34,669 nucleotides of DNA from NCBI GenBank assembly GCA_020726365.1, contig DYSC01000009.1:1-34669 (forward strand), given 5' to 3'. Positions 16,161-26,154 of this stretch are shown here, piece after piece. The translations under genes were made by a program, and so were the position numbers. Each line of letters opens with the position of its first letter. The stretch's first letter is position 1. The DNA is from Porphyromonas sp. Its GTDB lineage: Bacteria > Bacteroidota > Bacteroidia > Bacteroidales > Paludibacteraceae. The notes beneath the pieces are model-generated. The model did no database searches. It was not told the origin of the DNA and worked only from the letters and a program-made list of their open reading frames with translations.

Positions 16161-16994
16161 TTAAAACTTCACGGGTTGCCAAACAGAATCGATAAGTTCG
16201 TACGTTTCAGTAAATCCTGCCCTTTTTAGTGCTTCGTACGTTTCAGGGAAGCCATCAATCACTTTCGAAGGATAATGACAATCGGAATTGACAGTGATTG
16301 GAATTTGCATTTCGTTTATCAACGAAAAAAATCGTTTATCGGGAAAAGTTATTCCTTTTTCAAGCAATGATTTTGTATTTATTTCCACAATTAGCTTTTT
16401 CTGCTTTATAAGTTGCAGATATTCAGCAAATAAATCGACATACCACAAAGCATTTATATCAAAATCGGCAAAACGGACTCCGTGTAGCGTAATTTTATCC
16501 AAATGTCCTACAATGTCAAAACCACCTATTTCGACCATGAGTTTCGAAACTTCGAAATAGCGTTCGGTTACTTTTCGAATATTGCCATCGTATAGTTCGT
16601 TCATACCATTACAAAACTCTTCGAAAGGTCCGTCGATAGAACAAAACGTACCATCGGTCAATTGATCTAAATAGTGTACAGAACCAATCTTATAATCTAA
16701 AATTTTATCATCAAAAAAAGGCATTTTTGCATTGGTGCAACCAACAATATAATCGATTTCGAGGCCGAGAAACAGCTCTATTTTATCAGAATATTTAATT
16801 TTTAACCGTTGAAATTCAGATACATAATCATCGAAATCATCAGCTTTCATTGTCCAATGAGTATCAAAAGGAATGGGGGCATGCGACGAGAATCCATATT
16901 TTGTCACTCCTTTTGCAATGGCATATTTAATAAATTCTTCCATGTGCTCGCGACCATCGCAAAATGTACAATGACTATGATAATTTGTCCACAT
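16161..16994 (-). CDS. PHP-domain phosphatase, histidinol-phosphatase (HisK/HisJ) type
   Basis: A 277-residue PHP (polymerase and histidinol phosphatase) enzyme with a trinuclear metal site. The first motif, NYHSHCTFCDGR, supplies His6 and His8. Later metal ligands are in LGLEIDY, GSVHYLD, DIVGHLD and NSDCHYPS. Length and motif order match the histidinol-phosphatase group, which converts L-histidinol phosphate to L-histidinol in histidine synthesis. No other his genes are nearby, so another phosphoester substrate cannot be excluded. The ATG at 16994 is preferred to an upstream TTG at 16997. The YkgJ-like gene lies about 70 bp upstream in the same direction, separated by repeat sequence. Confidence 0.88.
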   Translation of the reverse strand: MWTNYHSHCTFCDGREHMEEFIKYAIAKGVTKYGFSSHAPIPFDTHWTMKADDFDDYVSEFQRLKIKYSDKIELFLGLEIDYIVGCTNAKMPFFDDKILDYKIGSVHYLDQLTDGTFCSIDGPFEEFCNGMNELYDGNIRKVTERYFEVSKLMVEIGGFDIVGHLDKITLHGVRFADFDINALWYVDLFAEYLQLIKQKKLIVEINTKSLLEKGITFPDKRFFSLINEMQIPITVNSDCHYPSKVIDGFPETYEALKRAGFTETYELIDSVWQPVKF

Positions 16995-17008
16995 CAAATT
17001 GAAAATTA

Positions 17009-17073
17009 TGAAATTAGAAAATTAGAAATTAGTTTATCAACACATCATCATATCATCATATCATCACATCAAC
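17009..17073. repeat. TTAGAAATT-type and ATCATC microsatellite-like repeats
   Basis: Between the PHP and YkgJ genes lie AAATTAGAAAATTAGAAATT sequence and then a run of ATCATC/ATCATAT units (about 17042-17069) that extends across the YkgJ stop codon at 17064-17066. The last codons of YkgJ therefore appear to be formed by repeat DNA. Confidence 0.5.
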
Positions 17074-17552
17074 TTTATCTCTTCCATTACTTCGTACACG
17101 ATGGGGCATGTTTCGGCATTTTTTACCGACAACATATATAGTTGATAAAACTTTTTGCGGTCGGTATGCGGATATTCGCGACAAGCTTTGGGGCGCGATT
17201 CGTACACTGAGCAATAATTATCAACACCTAAAAACGGACAAGGTATGGATTTGAACACCATATCGCCATCTTCGTCTATTTTTAGATAAGTTTGAATAAA
17301 GTCTACCGATTTCATTCTCAAGACTTTCGACAATCTCTCTACATCCTTATCGGTAATACGTGGTCCAAGCGATCGGCAACAATTACCACATGCCAAACAA
17401 TCGGTGCGATTTGATATTCGATGGTGAAAAGATTGAATTTTCAGGTCTGAAACCTCGATTTTTTTCTTGTTTTTTTTGAAAAAACGTATCCAATCTGCTT
17501 GATTTTTTAATACTAATTCGGGGAGTAATCGAAAGTCAATTTTATTATCCAT
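17064..17552 (-). CDS. YkgJ family cysteine-cluster protein
   Basis: A 162-residue cytosolic protein with the CxxCxxCC signature, Cys52-Leu-Ala-Cys55-Gly-Asn-Cys58-Cys59, followed by IPCPFLGVDNYCSVYESRPKACREYP with more conserved Cys residues. This pattern defines the YkgJ/UPF0153 family, thought to bind zinc or an iron-sulfur cluster; the biochemical role is unknown. In some clades relatives sit near flagellar or Fe-S genes, but here the neighbours are a PHP phosphatase downstream and, divergently, serine palmitoyltransferase, giving no functional hint. The C-terminal end overlaps a microsatellite-like repeat. Confidence 0.85.
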   Translation of the reverse strand: MDNKIDFRLLPELVLKNQADWIRFFKKNKKKIEVSDLKIQSFHHRISNRTDCLACGNCCRSLGPRITDKDVERLSKVLRMKSVDFIQTYLKIDEDGDMVFKSIPCPFLGVDNYCSVYESRPKACREYPHTDRKKFYQLYMLSVKNAETCPIVYEVMEEIKLM

Positions 17553-17641
17553 ACTGTTTAATAGAAGCTATTTGGGCATGCAAATTTACCAAATATATCA
17601 TTGCAGACAAAAAAAAATTAAAATAAACCGGATAAAATGTG

Positions 17642-17649
17642 TATCTTTG
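17642..17649 (+). promoter_or_regulatory. -7 promoter element of spt (TATCTTTG)
   Basis: TATCTTTG is an exact -7 element. It lies inside the extended frame that would start at 17637, so translation from 17637 is very unlikely. Transcription near 17656 and translation from the ATG at 17673 fit. No good -33 is seen. Confidence 0.6.
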
Positions 17650-17672
17650 TGCCCGTTTTAAAATTAATGCTT

Positions 17673-18860
17673 ATGAGTTTATTCACAGAAACACTTGCAA
17701 AATACGACTTACCACAGAAATTTAAAGAAATGGGTGTTTATCCGTATTTTCGCCCAATTGAGTCGGATCAAGACACTATAGTAACCATTAACGGAAAAAG
17801 AGTATTGATGTTTGGTTCAAACAGCTATTTAGGGCTAACAAACCATCCTGAATTGAAAGAAGCTTCCATAAAAGCGGTAGAAAAGTACGGTACCGGTTGT
17901 GCTGGTTCACGTTTTCTGAACGGGACACTCGACATTCACATCGAACTCGAAGAACGCTTAGCAAAGTTAGTAAACAAAGAGTCGGCTTTGGTTTATGCTA
18001 CTGGTTTTACCGTTAATTCTGGAGTTGTTTCGTGCATTACAGGTCGCGAGGACTATATATTGTTTGATGAATTAGACCATGCATCCATATTCGAAGGCAA
18101 ACGATTGTCTTTTTCGAAGCTATTGAAATATCGTCATAATGATATGGATTCGCTCGAAAAAATGCTTCAAAAATGTGAAATCGACAGAGTAAAAGTTATT
18201 GTTACCGATGGCGTTTTCAGCATGGAAGGCGATTTGGCTAAACTACCCGAAATAGTAGCTTTGGCAAAAAAATACAACGCATCAATAATGGTCGACGAAG
18301 CACATTCGTTGGGCGTATTTGGCAAAACAGGAGCCGGAATTTGCGAACATTTTAATGCCTCGCAAGATGTAGACCTGATAATGGGAACCTTTAGTAAATC
18401 GCTCGGAACTATTGGTGGCTTTGTTGCTGCCGACGAAAGTGTAATAAACTACCTGAAACATAATTCGCGCACATTGATTTTCAGTGCATCCATTACTCCC
18501 GCCTCAACGGGATGTGTATTGGCTGCTTTGGATGTAATGGCTAAAGAAACATGGCGTCAGGAAGCTTTATGGGCAAATACAAATCGTGCAAAAGCAGGAT
18601 TTTTGAAAGCAGGATTCGAAATCGGACCAACGCAATCGCCTATTATTCCGTTGTTTGTGAGAGATAACACAAAAACATTTTTGCTCACAAAAATGCTTAT
18701 GGACGATGGTGTTTTTGTAAATCCGGTAGTTTCGCCAGCAGTACCTTCGGAAGATTCATTGATACGCTATTCGTTAATGGCAACACATACTTTCGATCAG
18801 GTAGATGAGTCGATTGAAAAAATTTCAAAAGCTGCCAAAGTCTTAGGAATTATTGAATAA
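17673..18860 (+). CDS. spt: Serine palmitoyltransferase (sphingolipid synthesis)
   Basis: A 395-residue PLP-dependent alpha-oxoamine synthase that condenses L-serine with a fatty acyl-CoA to 3-ketosphinganine, the first step of sphingolipid synthesis. The N-terminus KYDLPQKFKEMGVYPYFRPIE and the core CAGSRFLNGTLDIHIELEE strongly resemble the Bacteroides enzyme. Active-site features are His136 stacking on PLP (ELDHAS), Asp208 in VDEAHSLGVFG and the Schiff-base Lys242 in GTFSKSLGTIGGF. Soluble and homodimeric in bacteria. Paralogues include 2-amino-3-ketobutyrate CoA ligase and 8-amino-7-oxononanoate synthase; the N-terminal signature favours SPT. The start at 17673 is chosen because the promoter element lies downstream of the more upstream ATG. 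A strong terminator follows. Confidence 0.9.
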   Translation: MSLFTETLAKYDLPQKFKEMGVYPYFRPIESDQDTIVTINGKRVLMFGSNSYLGLTNHPELKEASIKAVEKYGTGCAGSRFLNGTLDIHIELEERLAKLVNKESALVYATGFTVNSGVVSCITGREDYILFDELDHASIFEGKRLSFSKLLKYRHNDMDSLEKMLQKCEIDRVKVIVTDGVFSMEGDLAKLPEIVALAKKYNASIMVDEAHSLGVFGKTGAGICEHFNASQDVDLIMGTFSKSLGTIGGFVAADESVINYLKHNSRTLIFSASITPASTGCVLAALDVMAKETWRQEALWANTNRAKAGFLKAGFEIGPTQSPIIPLFVRDNTKTFLLTKMLMDDGVFVNPVVSPAVPSEDSLIRYSLMATHTFDQVDESIEKISKAAKVLGIIE

Positions 18861-18882
18861 ACACCTTATTATTAGTATAATG

Positions 18883-18930
18883 AAAAAAATAGAGCAAGTC
18901 TTATAATTAAGACTCGTTCTATTTTTTATT
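18883..18930 (+). terminator. Rho-independent terminator after spt
   Basis: AATAGAGCAAGTCTTA pairs, with one mismatch and one G-U pair, with TAAGACTCGTTCTATT around the loop TAAT (18904-18907). It is followed by TTTTATTTT, a typical intrinsic terminator. Confidence 0.8.
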
Positions 18931-18947
18931 TTAATAAATATAGAGTA

Positions 18948-20618
<1,671 letters not shown>

Positions 20619-20623
20619 ATTTA

Positions 20624-23107
20624 TCAGACAAATAGGCTACCAATTTGGTACACGGCGAAAGATAGCAACCAAGCTAAGATTGTGGTATACACCATTGTAA
20701 ATACTGCCCAACCCCAATTGGCTTCTTTGTGAATAGCTGCAATTACAGCTACGCAGGGGAAGTAAATGAGCACAAACAACATAAACGAAATAGACACAAG
20801 AGGCGAAAATACAGCACGGCCTTTCAAAGTGCCACTGCTGTATTTTTGTTCTTTAATACGATTCTTAAGTGTTTCAGTATCGTTTGCCGTATTCCCCTGC
20901 GAATGATAAAGAACGCCCATCGAACTTACTACTACTTCTTTAGCTGCCAAACCTGTAAGAATACTAACACCCATTTTCCAATCGAAACCCAAAGGTGCAA
21001 TGACAGGTTCAATGGCATGTCCGAGCTGACCAATATATGATTTTTCTTGCTTTTCGCTTATCATGTCGAGTTCTAAATCATCAATAAGTTTTGATTTTTC
21101 AACAGACCTTAATTGTGTGTTTTGTTCCAAATTTGTTATCTCAAATTGATAATTTTTAGTATATTTGATATTTGTGGGGAAATAACCTAACGCCCAAATC
21201 AAAACAGAAGCAATCAAAATTACACTACCCATTTTATTCAAATATTCACGCCCTTTAAACCACATGTGCATACTGGTATTTTTTAGAGTAGGACGGCGAT
21301 ATGGTGGTAGCTCCATTACAAAAGGTACATCTTTTTTAGCAAATGCTACTTTTTTAAGAATCAATGCTGTGATAATGGCAAAAAATATACCCGTCATATA
21401 AATTCCAAATAACATAAATCCTTGATTTTTAGGAAATATAGCCGAAATAATCAAAACATACACCGGTAGACGCGCACTACACGACATAAAGGGTATAATT
21501 AACATGGTGAGAATCCTGTCCTTTTTGTTTTCGAGCGTACGGGTAGCCATTATTGCAGGTACATTGCAGCCAAAACCCATTACAAGCGGAATAAACGATT
21601 TGCCATGTAACCCGATTTTATGCATTAATTTATCCATAATAAACGAAGCGCGAGCCATATAGCCGGTATCTTCCATTAACGAAATAAAGAAAAACAGAAT
21701 AAGAATATTGGGTAAAAATACGATAATTCCACCAATACCACCAATTATACCATTCACCAACAAATTGCGTAAAGCACCTTCGGGCATACTTGCCTGCACC
21801 CACGACGAAAATAATTCTACGCCTGCATCAATCCACTCCATCGGAAAACTTCCAAGTGTAAAAGTGGCTTGAAACATAGCCCACATAAAAAAGATAAATA
21901 TTGGAAATCCAAAAAAACGATGCGTCAGAATATCATCGTATTCGCGTTTAGCTTTTCTTTTATCCGATTTCCCTTCGCGGTAGGTTTCTTTAAGGGCGCC
22001 ATCTATAAAACCATATTTTGCATCGGTAAGTATTGTTTCCGATTTTTCGTTCATCGATTTTTCCAATTTTTCAACAGCCTGAGCAGCAACTCGTTTTATA
22101 TCATTGTAATTTTCAAATTGCTGAAGATCATGAAGCATGGTTTTATCCGTTTCGAGCAATTTTATGGCCACAAAACGAGATGAAAATTGATCCCTAATTT
22201 TGGGACTTTCCCAGATTTCAGTTTGAATTTCGCGTATGTACTTTTCTATAATTTCGCCGTAATTGATATGTATATGGCGCACAATGGGGTCGCGATCTTC
22301 GTAGACATCAATAAGTTTGGTAAATAATTCGTTAATGCCTTTGCCTTTAGGTGCTATTGTTGGTATAATTGGAATTCCGAGCATTTCGCCCAAAGCAGTA
22401 TAATCAAATTTCACCTGCTTTTTTTCCAGCTCGTCGAACATATTCAAGGCAATTATCACCTTTATGTTCATGTCAATTAATTGTGTTGTAAGAAACAGGT
22501 TTCGCTCAAGATTCGATGCATCAACAACATTAATTATAATATCGGGCTTGTTTTCGATAATCTGTTTACGAACATACAATTCTTCAGGCGAATATTCATT
22601 TATGGAATAAGTACCTGGCAAATCGACTAAGCGAAATGTGTAGTCTTGTTTTTTTACTTTCGCTTCCTTGACATCTACCGTTACACCACTATAGTTACCA
22701 ACTCGCTCATGCGAACCGGAGGCTAAATTAAATAAGGTTGTTTTCCCACTATTTGGATTTCCAACTAAGACCACATTTATTGTTTTTCCCTTTTCGATGG
22801 CTGAACGTTTGAGTTTTTCCTCATCAATCACACCATTAAAAGTGGCATCGCTGTGCTTTATATAGTGCGCTGCCGAAACAACTTCAATCAGTTGAGCTTC
22901 GCTATGCCGCAAAGATACATTGTAACCTAATATTTCGTATTCCACCGGATCCTTTAAAGGTGCATTTTTAACCACCTTTACTTTTTTCCCTTTCACAAAA
23001 CCCATTTCGGTAATGCGTTTACGAAAAGCACCATGACCCAGTACTTTGGTAATGTAAACCTCGCCACCCGTTTCAACTTCCGATAAATAATTGGTTTTCT
23101 TCGACAT
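20624..23107 (-). CDS. feoB: Ferrous iron transporter, FeoA-FeoB fusion
   Basis: An 827-residue inner-membrane Fe(II) importer. Residues 1-77 are a FeoA (SH3-like) domain (GHGAFRKRITEMGFVKGKKVKVVKNAPLKDP is its core), fused to FeoB. The G domain has G1 GNPNSGKT (116-123), a switch region GVTVDVKE, G3 DLPG (162-165) and G4 NMFD (222-225). A helical GDI-like region precedes the transmembrane part, which contains two Gate domains including FIPLVMGFGCNVPAIMATRTLENKKDR and GLAAKEVVVSSMGVLY. FeoA-FeoB fusions are usual in Bacteroidota. The gene begins 7 bp after the stop of a CDF efflux gene and is probably expressed from the promoter upstream of that gene. Confidence 0.96.
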   Translation of the reverse strand: MSKKTNYLSEVETGGEVYITKVLGHGAFRKRITEMGFVKGKKVKVVKNAPLKDPVEYEILGYNVSLRHSEAQLIEVVSAAHYIKHSDATFNGVIDEEKLKRSAIEKGKTINVVLVGNPNSGKTTLFNLASGSHERVGNYSGVTVDVKEAKVKKQDYTFRLVDLPGTYSINEYSPEELYVRKQIIENKPDIIINVVDASNLERNLFLTTQLIDMNIKVIIALNMFDELEKKQVKFDYTALGEMLGIPIIPTIAPKGKGINELFTKLIDVYEDRDPIVRHIHINYGEIIEKYIREIQTEIWESPKIRDQFSSRFVAIKLLETDKTMLHDLQQFENYNDIKRVAAQAVEKLEKSMNEKSETILTDAKYGFIDGALKETYREGKSDKRKAKREYDDILTHRFFGFPIFIFFMWAMFQATFTLGSFPMEWIDAGVELFSSWVQASMPEGALRNLLVNGIIGGIGGIIVFLPNILILFFFISLMEDTGYMARASFIMDKLMHKIGLHGKSFIPLVMGFGCNVPAIMATRTLENKKDRILTMLIIPFMSCSARLPVYVLIISAIFPKNQGFMLFGIYMTGIFFAIITALILKKVAFAKKDVPFVMELPPYRRPTLKNTSMHMWFKGREYLNKMGSVILIASVLIWALGYFPTNIKYTKNYQFEITNLEQNTQLRSVEKSKLIDDLELDMISEKQEKSYIGQLGHAIEPVIAPLGFDWKMGVSILTGLAAKEVVVSSMGVLYHSQGNTANDTETLKNRIKEQKYSSGTLKGRAVFSPLVSISFMLFVLIYFPCVAVIAAIHKEANWGWAVFTMVYTTILAWLLSFAVYQIGSLFV

Positions 23108-23114
23108 TTCCTAC

Positions 23115-23762
23115 TTATTTAATATCAATCAACACTTTGCTCGACGACATCAACAACCCTATCGACCATTTAATAATAACAACCGAACTTACAATAGCCA
23201 CCAATGGGTCGATAAACGGAATATCCCATGTACGCGCAGCTACCAAACCTGCAATTGCCGAAATACTTGTAAGCGCATCGGCCAACACATGCAAATACGC
23301 CGCTTTTATATTATGGTCCGTATCGTCGTGTTTGTGATGCAACAAAACGGCACTTATCAGATTCACTATCAACCCAATAAAAGCTACAATAATGGCTTCG
23401 TCATAAGCAATATTTTGAGGAACATAAAATCGCTCAAATGCCTCAACAAGAATAAAAAACGCGAATAATAACAAGATTAGCCCGCTACTGTAACCCGAAA
23501 GCGACAATATTTTTGAACTATTACCGGTAAAACTATCTTTTGCCGCCAATTTCCGAACGGCAATATAAGCCAGCCAACTAAGCCCAATGGCAAAAACATG
23601 TGAACCCATGTGTATACCATCAGCCAATAAAGCCATCGAATTGGTAGTAAGACCGTAGAAAATTTCGACAAGCATGGTTATTGCCGTTAGCAGCACTACC
23701 CAAAGCGTTCTACGTTCCTTATTATTTTCTATCATTTGATTTCGAGATTTGTTTTTCGGCAT
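23115..23762 (-). CDS. CDF family divalent-metal efflux protein, DmeF-like, lacking the C-terminal domain
   Basis: A 215-residue cation diffusion facilitator with about six membrane helices. The metal site is visible as Asp48 and His51 in LLADGIHMGSH (TM2) and His158-x3-Asp162 in HVLADALTS (TM5). A His/Asp-rich cytoplasmic loop, HHKHDDTDH (142-150), lies between TM4 and TM5. ALLADGIHMGSHVFAIGLSWLAYI resembles DmeF, a Co/Ni/Fe exporter group. The protein stops soon after TM6 (SSSKVLIDIK), so the usual cytoplasmic dimerisation domain of about 80-100 residues is missing. The feoB start lies only 7 bp downstream, so export and import genes share a transcript; efflux of excess Fe(II), or of Co/Ni/Mn entering through FeoB, is a reasonable inference. 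Confidence 0.9.
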   Translation of the reverse strand: MPKNKSRNQMIENNKERRTLWVVLLTAITMLVEIFYGLTTNSMALLADGIHMGSHVFAIGLSWLAYIAVRKLAAKDSFTGNSSKILSLSGYSSGLILLLFAFFILVEAFERFYVPQNIAYDEAIIVAFIGLIVNLISAVLLHHKHDDTDHNIKAAYLHVLADALTSISAIAGLVAARTWDIPFIDPLVAIVSSVVIIKWSIGLLMSSSKVLIDIK

Positions 23763-23799
23763 AACAAGTTAAACCTGTAGCGTGTTTTAGAATTGCACA

Positions 23800-23829
23800 C
23801 AAAATTAGTCATATTAATTGAAAACAAGG
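23800..23829 (-). promoter_or_regulatory. Promoter of the CDF-feoB operon (TAATTTTG)
   Basis: On the reverse strand TAATTTTG (23807-23800) is an exact -7 element; CTTG at 23829-23826 is 18 bp upstream as a weak -33. The start would be near 23793, about 30 bases before the ATG. No convincing Fur box was identified. Confidence 0.55.
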
Positions 23830-23857
23830 CAAACTGAAGGTTGTAAAAACCTAAAAT

Positions 23858-23873
23858 ACCTACTAATAGGTAG
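23858..23873. promoter_or_regulatory. Small palindrome, possible operator (TACCTA-N4-TAGGTA)
   Basis: A 16-bp dyad with perfect 6-bp arms lies in the divergent region between the CDF-feoB operon and the ABC ATPase gene, about 22 bp upstream of the latter's -7 element. It could bind a regulator of either unit; no regulator is encoded next to it. Confidence 0.35.
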
Positions 23874-23894
23874 ATGATTTAAAAACAAAATATT

Positions 23895-23902
23895 TATCTT
23901 TG
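23895..23902 (+). promoter_or_regulatory. -7 element of the ABC ATPase gene (TATCTTTG)
   Basis: TATCTTTG matches the consensus exactly, 16 bp before the ATG at 23918, giving a leader of only about nine bases. The -33 region is not recognisable. Confidence 0.55.
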
Positions 23903-23917
23903 ATAAAATATTAAAAA

Positions 23918-25159
23918 ATGAAACTTCAGCATATTGGACTGTATTTGAACAATGCGTCCGACAAAAAACAAATTTTATCACAAGTAACTGAAAATAAAAT
24001 GCTTCGTAAAATTATTGACTTGAGTAATTTGAAAGGAAATTTATTTTCGGCTCAAACGATTGAACAACTAATTGACGAGGAATTCAGACACGACCGCATA
24101 GTGGTTTGCACCAACGAGAACACCTCACTCAGCACCATGTCCAGCGGACAGCAAAAGCGCGCGCTTCTCACTTACATCATTGCTCAAAAGCCCGATTATT
24201 TGGTTTTGGATGATGTGTATAGCAATGTCGATAAAGCCACGCAACAACATATTTTGCAGGAACTCGAAATGCTTTCGGAAACTACGCTGATTATTCAATT
24301 GTTTTTTCGTAAAAATGACATCTTTTCTTTTATCCAAGAGGTCTTAAGTATCGATGAAAAAAATTGTATCGTTAACAAACAAAACATAACCGATTTTATC
24401 CTTAAAGCCGAAAAAAAAGAAAGAACACATGGATTTGTTTTACCAAAAAATTACGCAACGAATACTGCCTCCATCGACCCTCTGATTGAATTACGTTCAG
24501 TATCGGTTAGTTACGAAGATAAAAAAGTTCTTACAGACGTAAATTGGGTTATACGCAAGGGCGAATTTTGGCAACTTATAGGTCCGAATGGTTCGGGCAA
24601 AAGTACTTTGGTAAGTATGATTTGCGGCGATAATCCCAAAGCTTACGGGCAGAACATTATGCTTTTTGGACAAAAAAAAGGAAGTGGTGAAACAATTTGG
24701 GATATTAAACGTCAGATTGGTTATTTTACGCCCAATATGATGGTACGATTTACGCGCAACGACACAGTTGAGAATATGATTATTTCGGGACTGAATGATT
24801 CAGTTGGATTGTATGTAGAGCCTACCGATTTGCAAAAAGACATAGCCCAAAGTTGGGTTGTAATGCTCGGAACTTCATTTCGAAACAAACTTTTTCAGCA
24901 ATTATCCATTGGTCAACAGCGCATGGTGATGGTAGCTCGCGCAATGGTGAAACATCCGCCATTGCTTATTTTGGATGAACCTACCATTGAACTCGACGAC
25001 GAAAATAGTGCGCTATTTATCGAAATGGTTCAAGCCATTGCAGCCGAAAATCAGGTTGCTATTATTTACATTTCGCATCGCGACGAAGAAAACCTTCAGC
25101 CCACAAATTTTTTTGAACTTATAAAAACCGACAAAGGTTATACAGGTGAGGTGAAATGA
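23918..25159 (+). CDS. Tandem ABC ATPase, ModF/PhrA-like, with degenerate first half
   Basis: A 413-residue soluble protein with two ABC modules. The first (about 1-165) keeps a signature-like SSGQQKRALL (75-84) and a Walker-B-like LVLDDV (95-100) but has no P-loop and is shortened at the N-terminus. The second is complete: P-loop GPNGSGKS (222-229), signature LSIGQQRMVMVARAM (329-343), LDEPT (352-356) and a His switch in YISHRDEE. The arrangement resembles ModF (PhrA), whose function is poorly defined; it is named for proximity to molybdate transport genes but is not a proven transporter subunit. No permease gene lies nearby. It ends at a terminator shared with the convergent sucCD operon. 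Confidence 0.85.
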   Translation: MKLQHIGLYLNNASDKKQILSQVTENKMLRKIIDLSNLKGNLFSAQTIEQLIDEEFRHDRIVVCTNENTSLSTMSSGQQKRALLTYIIAQKPDYLVLDDVYSNVDKATQQHILQELEMLSETTLIIQLFFRKNDIFSFIQEVLSIDEKNCIVNKQNITDFILKAEKKERTHGFVLPKNYATNTASIDPLIELRSVSVSYEDKKVLTDVNWVIRKGEFWQLIGPNGSGKSTLVSMICGDNPKAYGQNIMLFGQKKGSGETIWDIKRQIGYFTPNMMVRFTRNDTVENMIISGLNDSVGLYVEPTDLQKDIAQSWVVMLGTSFRNKLFQQLSIGQQRMVMVARAMVKHPPLLILDEPTIELDDENSALFIEMVQAIAAENQVAIIYISHRDEENLQPTNFFELIKTDKGYTGEVK

Positions 25160-25162
25160 AAA

Positions 25163-25193
25163 TCCGTCGACGAATTAACTTTTCGTCGACGGA
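25163..25193. terminator. Bidirectional terminator between ABC ATPase and sucD
   Basis: TCCGTCGACGAA and its exact complement form a 12-bp stem around TTAACTT (25175-25181). The reverse strand continues with TTTTCATTT and the forward strand with AATTT, so it most clearly ends sucD transcription and probably also the ABC gene. Confidence 0.75.
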
Positions 25194-25223
25194 AATTTAA
25201 CCATAAAACATAGAAAACAAAAA

Positions 25224-26102
25224 TTATTTTCGTGCATCAAGCGCCGCTTGTACTAACTTTGGCACATCCACAGGCAGACGTGCTACAGGAACTCCGATAG
25301 CCTCGAAAGCAGCAATTTTTTCCTCCGCCGTTCCGCTTCCACTCGAAATAATAGCACCGGCATGTCCCATTCGTTTACCCGGAGGAGCAGTTTGACCTGA
25401 AATAAAAGCTACAACAGGCTTGGTTACATGCTCTTTAATATATTGAGCAGCACGCTCTTCGGCATCGCCACCAATTTCGCCAATAAGAACTATGGCTTCG
25501 GTTTCAGGATCGTTTTCAAACATTTCGAGCAGCTCCTGATAGTATAATCCCGCAACAGGGTCGCCACCAATACCTACACAGGTACTTTGACCTAAATTGT
25601 TATGAGTCAGCAGGTCAACCATCAAATAGGTTAAAGTTCCACTTCGACTAATTAAACCGACATTTCCTTTTTTAAAAATATTTACCGGTAAAATACCAAT
25701 CATCGATTCTTCGGGAGTAATCAATCCGGGACAGTTAGCACCAATCAGCTGTACACCTTTCTTTTTAAGATAAGCAGTAGCTTTTACCATATCCAACGTT
25801 GGCACACCTTCCGAAATGCAAATGACCAATTCAATACCGCCATCAGCTGCTTCGAGAATAGCATCGGCTGCAAATGGAGCAGGAATAAAAATAACTGAAA
25901 CTGTTGCTCCGGTTGCATTTACAGCATCTTCTACGGTATTAAAAACAGGTACATCGTGTACAGTTTGTCCTACTTTTCCGGGTGAAACTCCAGCTACTAT
26001 TTTTGTTCCGTAAGCCACCATTTTACTGGTATGGAAACTTCCATCGCGTCCGGTAATGCCTTGTACAAGGACTTTTGTATCTTTATTTATTAATATGCTC
26101 AT
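25224..26102 (-). CDS. sucD: Succinyl-CoA ligase, alpha subunit
   Basis: A 292-residue alpha subunit of ADP/GDP-forming succinate-CoA ligase. The N-terminal CoA-binding Rossmann domain starts with [14 protein letters not shown], and [12 protein letters not shown] is conserved. The phosphohistidine is His247 in [21 protein letters not shown]. The enzyme interconverts succinyl-CoA and succinate with substrate-level phosphorylation; in anaerobic Bacteroidota it can also feed the succinate-propionate pathway. Together with sucC upstream it forms an operon in beta-alpha order, separated by a 52-bp gap that contains an 18-bp tandem repeat. Confidence 0.97.
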   Translation of the reverse strand: MSILINKDTKVLVQGITGRDGSFHTSKMVAYGTKIVAGVSPGKVGQTVHDVPVFNTVEDAVNATGATVSVIFIPAPFAADAILEAADGGIELVICISEGVPTLDMVKATAYLKKKGVQLIGANCPGLITPEESMIGILPVNIFKKGNVGLISRSGTLTYLMVDLLTHNNLGQSTCVGIGGDPVAGLYYQELLEMFENDPETEAIVLIGEIGGDAEERAAQYIKEHVTKPVVAFISGQTAPPGKRMGHAGAIISSGSGTAEEKIAAFEAIGVPVARLPVDVPKLVQAALDARK

Positions 26103-26111
26103 TTTGTTTAG

Positions 26112-26147
26112 TTTTTAAAGTTCATAAAGTTTTTAAAGTTCATAAAG
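26112..26147. repeat. 18-bp tandem repeat between sucC and sucD
   Basis: TTTTTAAAGTTCATAAAG is present twice in exact tandem (26112-26129, 26130-26147), followed by a partial TTTT. The same family, reverse strand, occurs at 34625-34669 at the window end, with 16 of 18 positions identical. Confidence 0.8.
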
Positions 26148-26154
26148 TTTTGAT

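Noticed and set aside
17637-17672. Extended N-terminus of serine palmitoyltransferase from the ATG at 17637
   Set aside because: The -7 promoter element (17642-17649) falls within it, and the family N-terminus matches a start at 17673.
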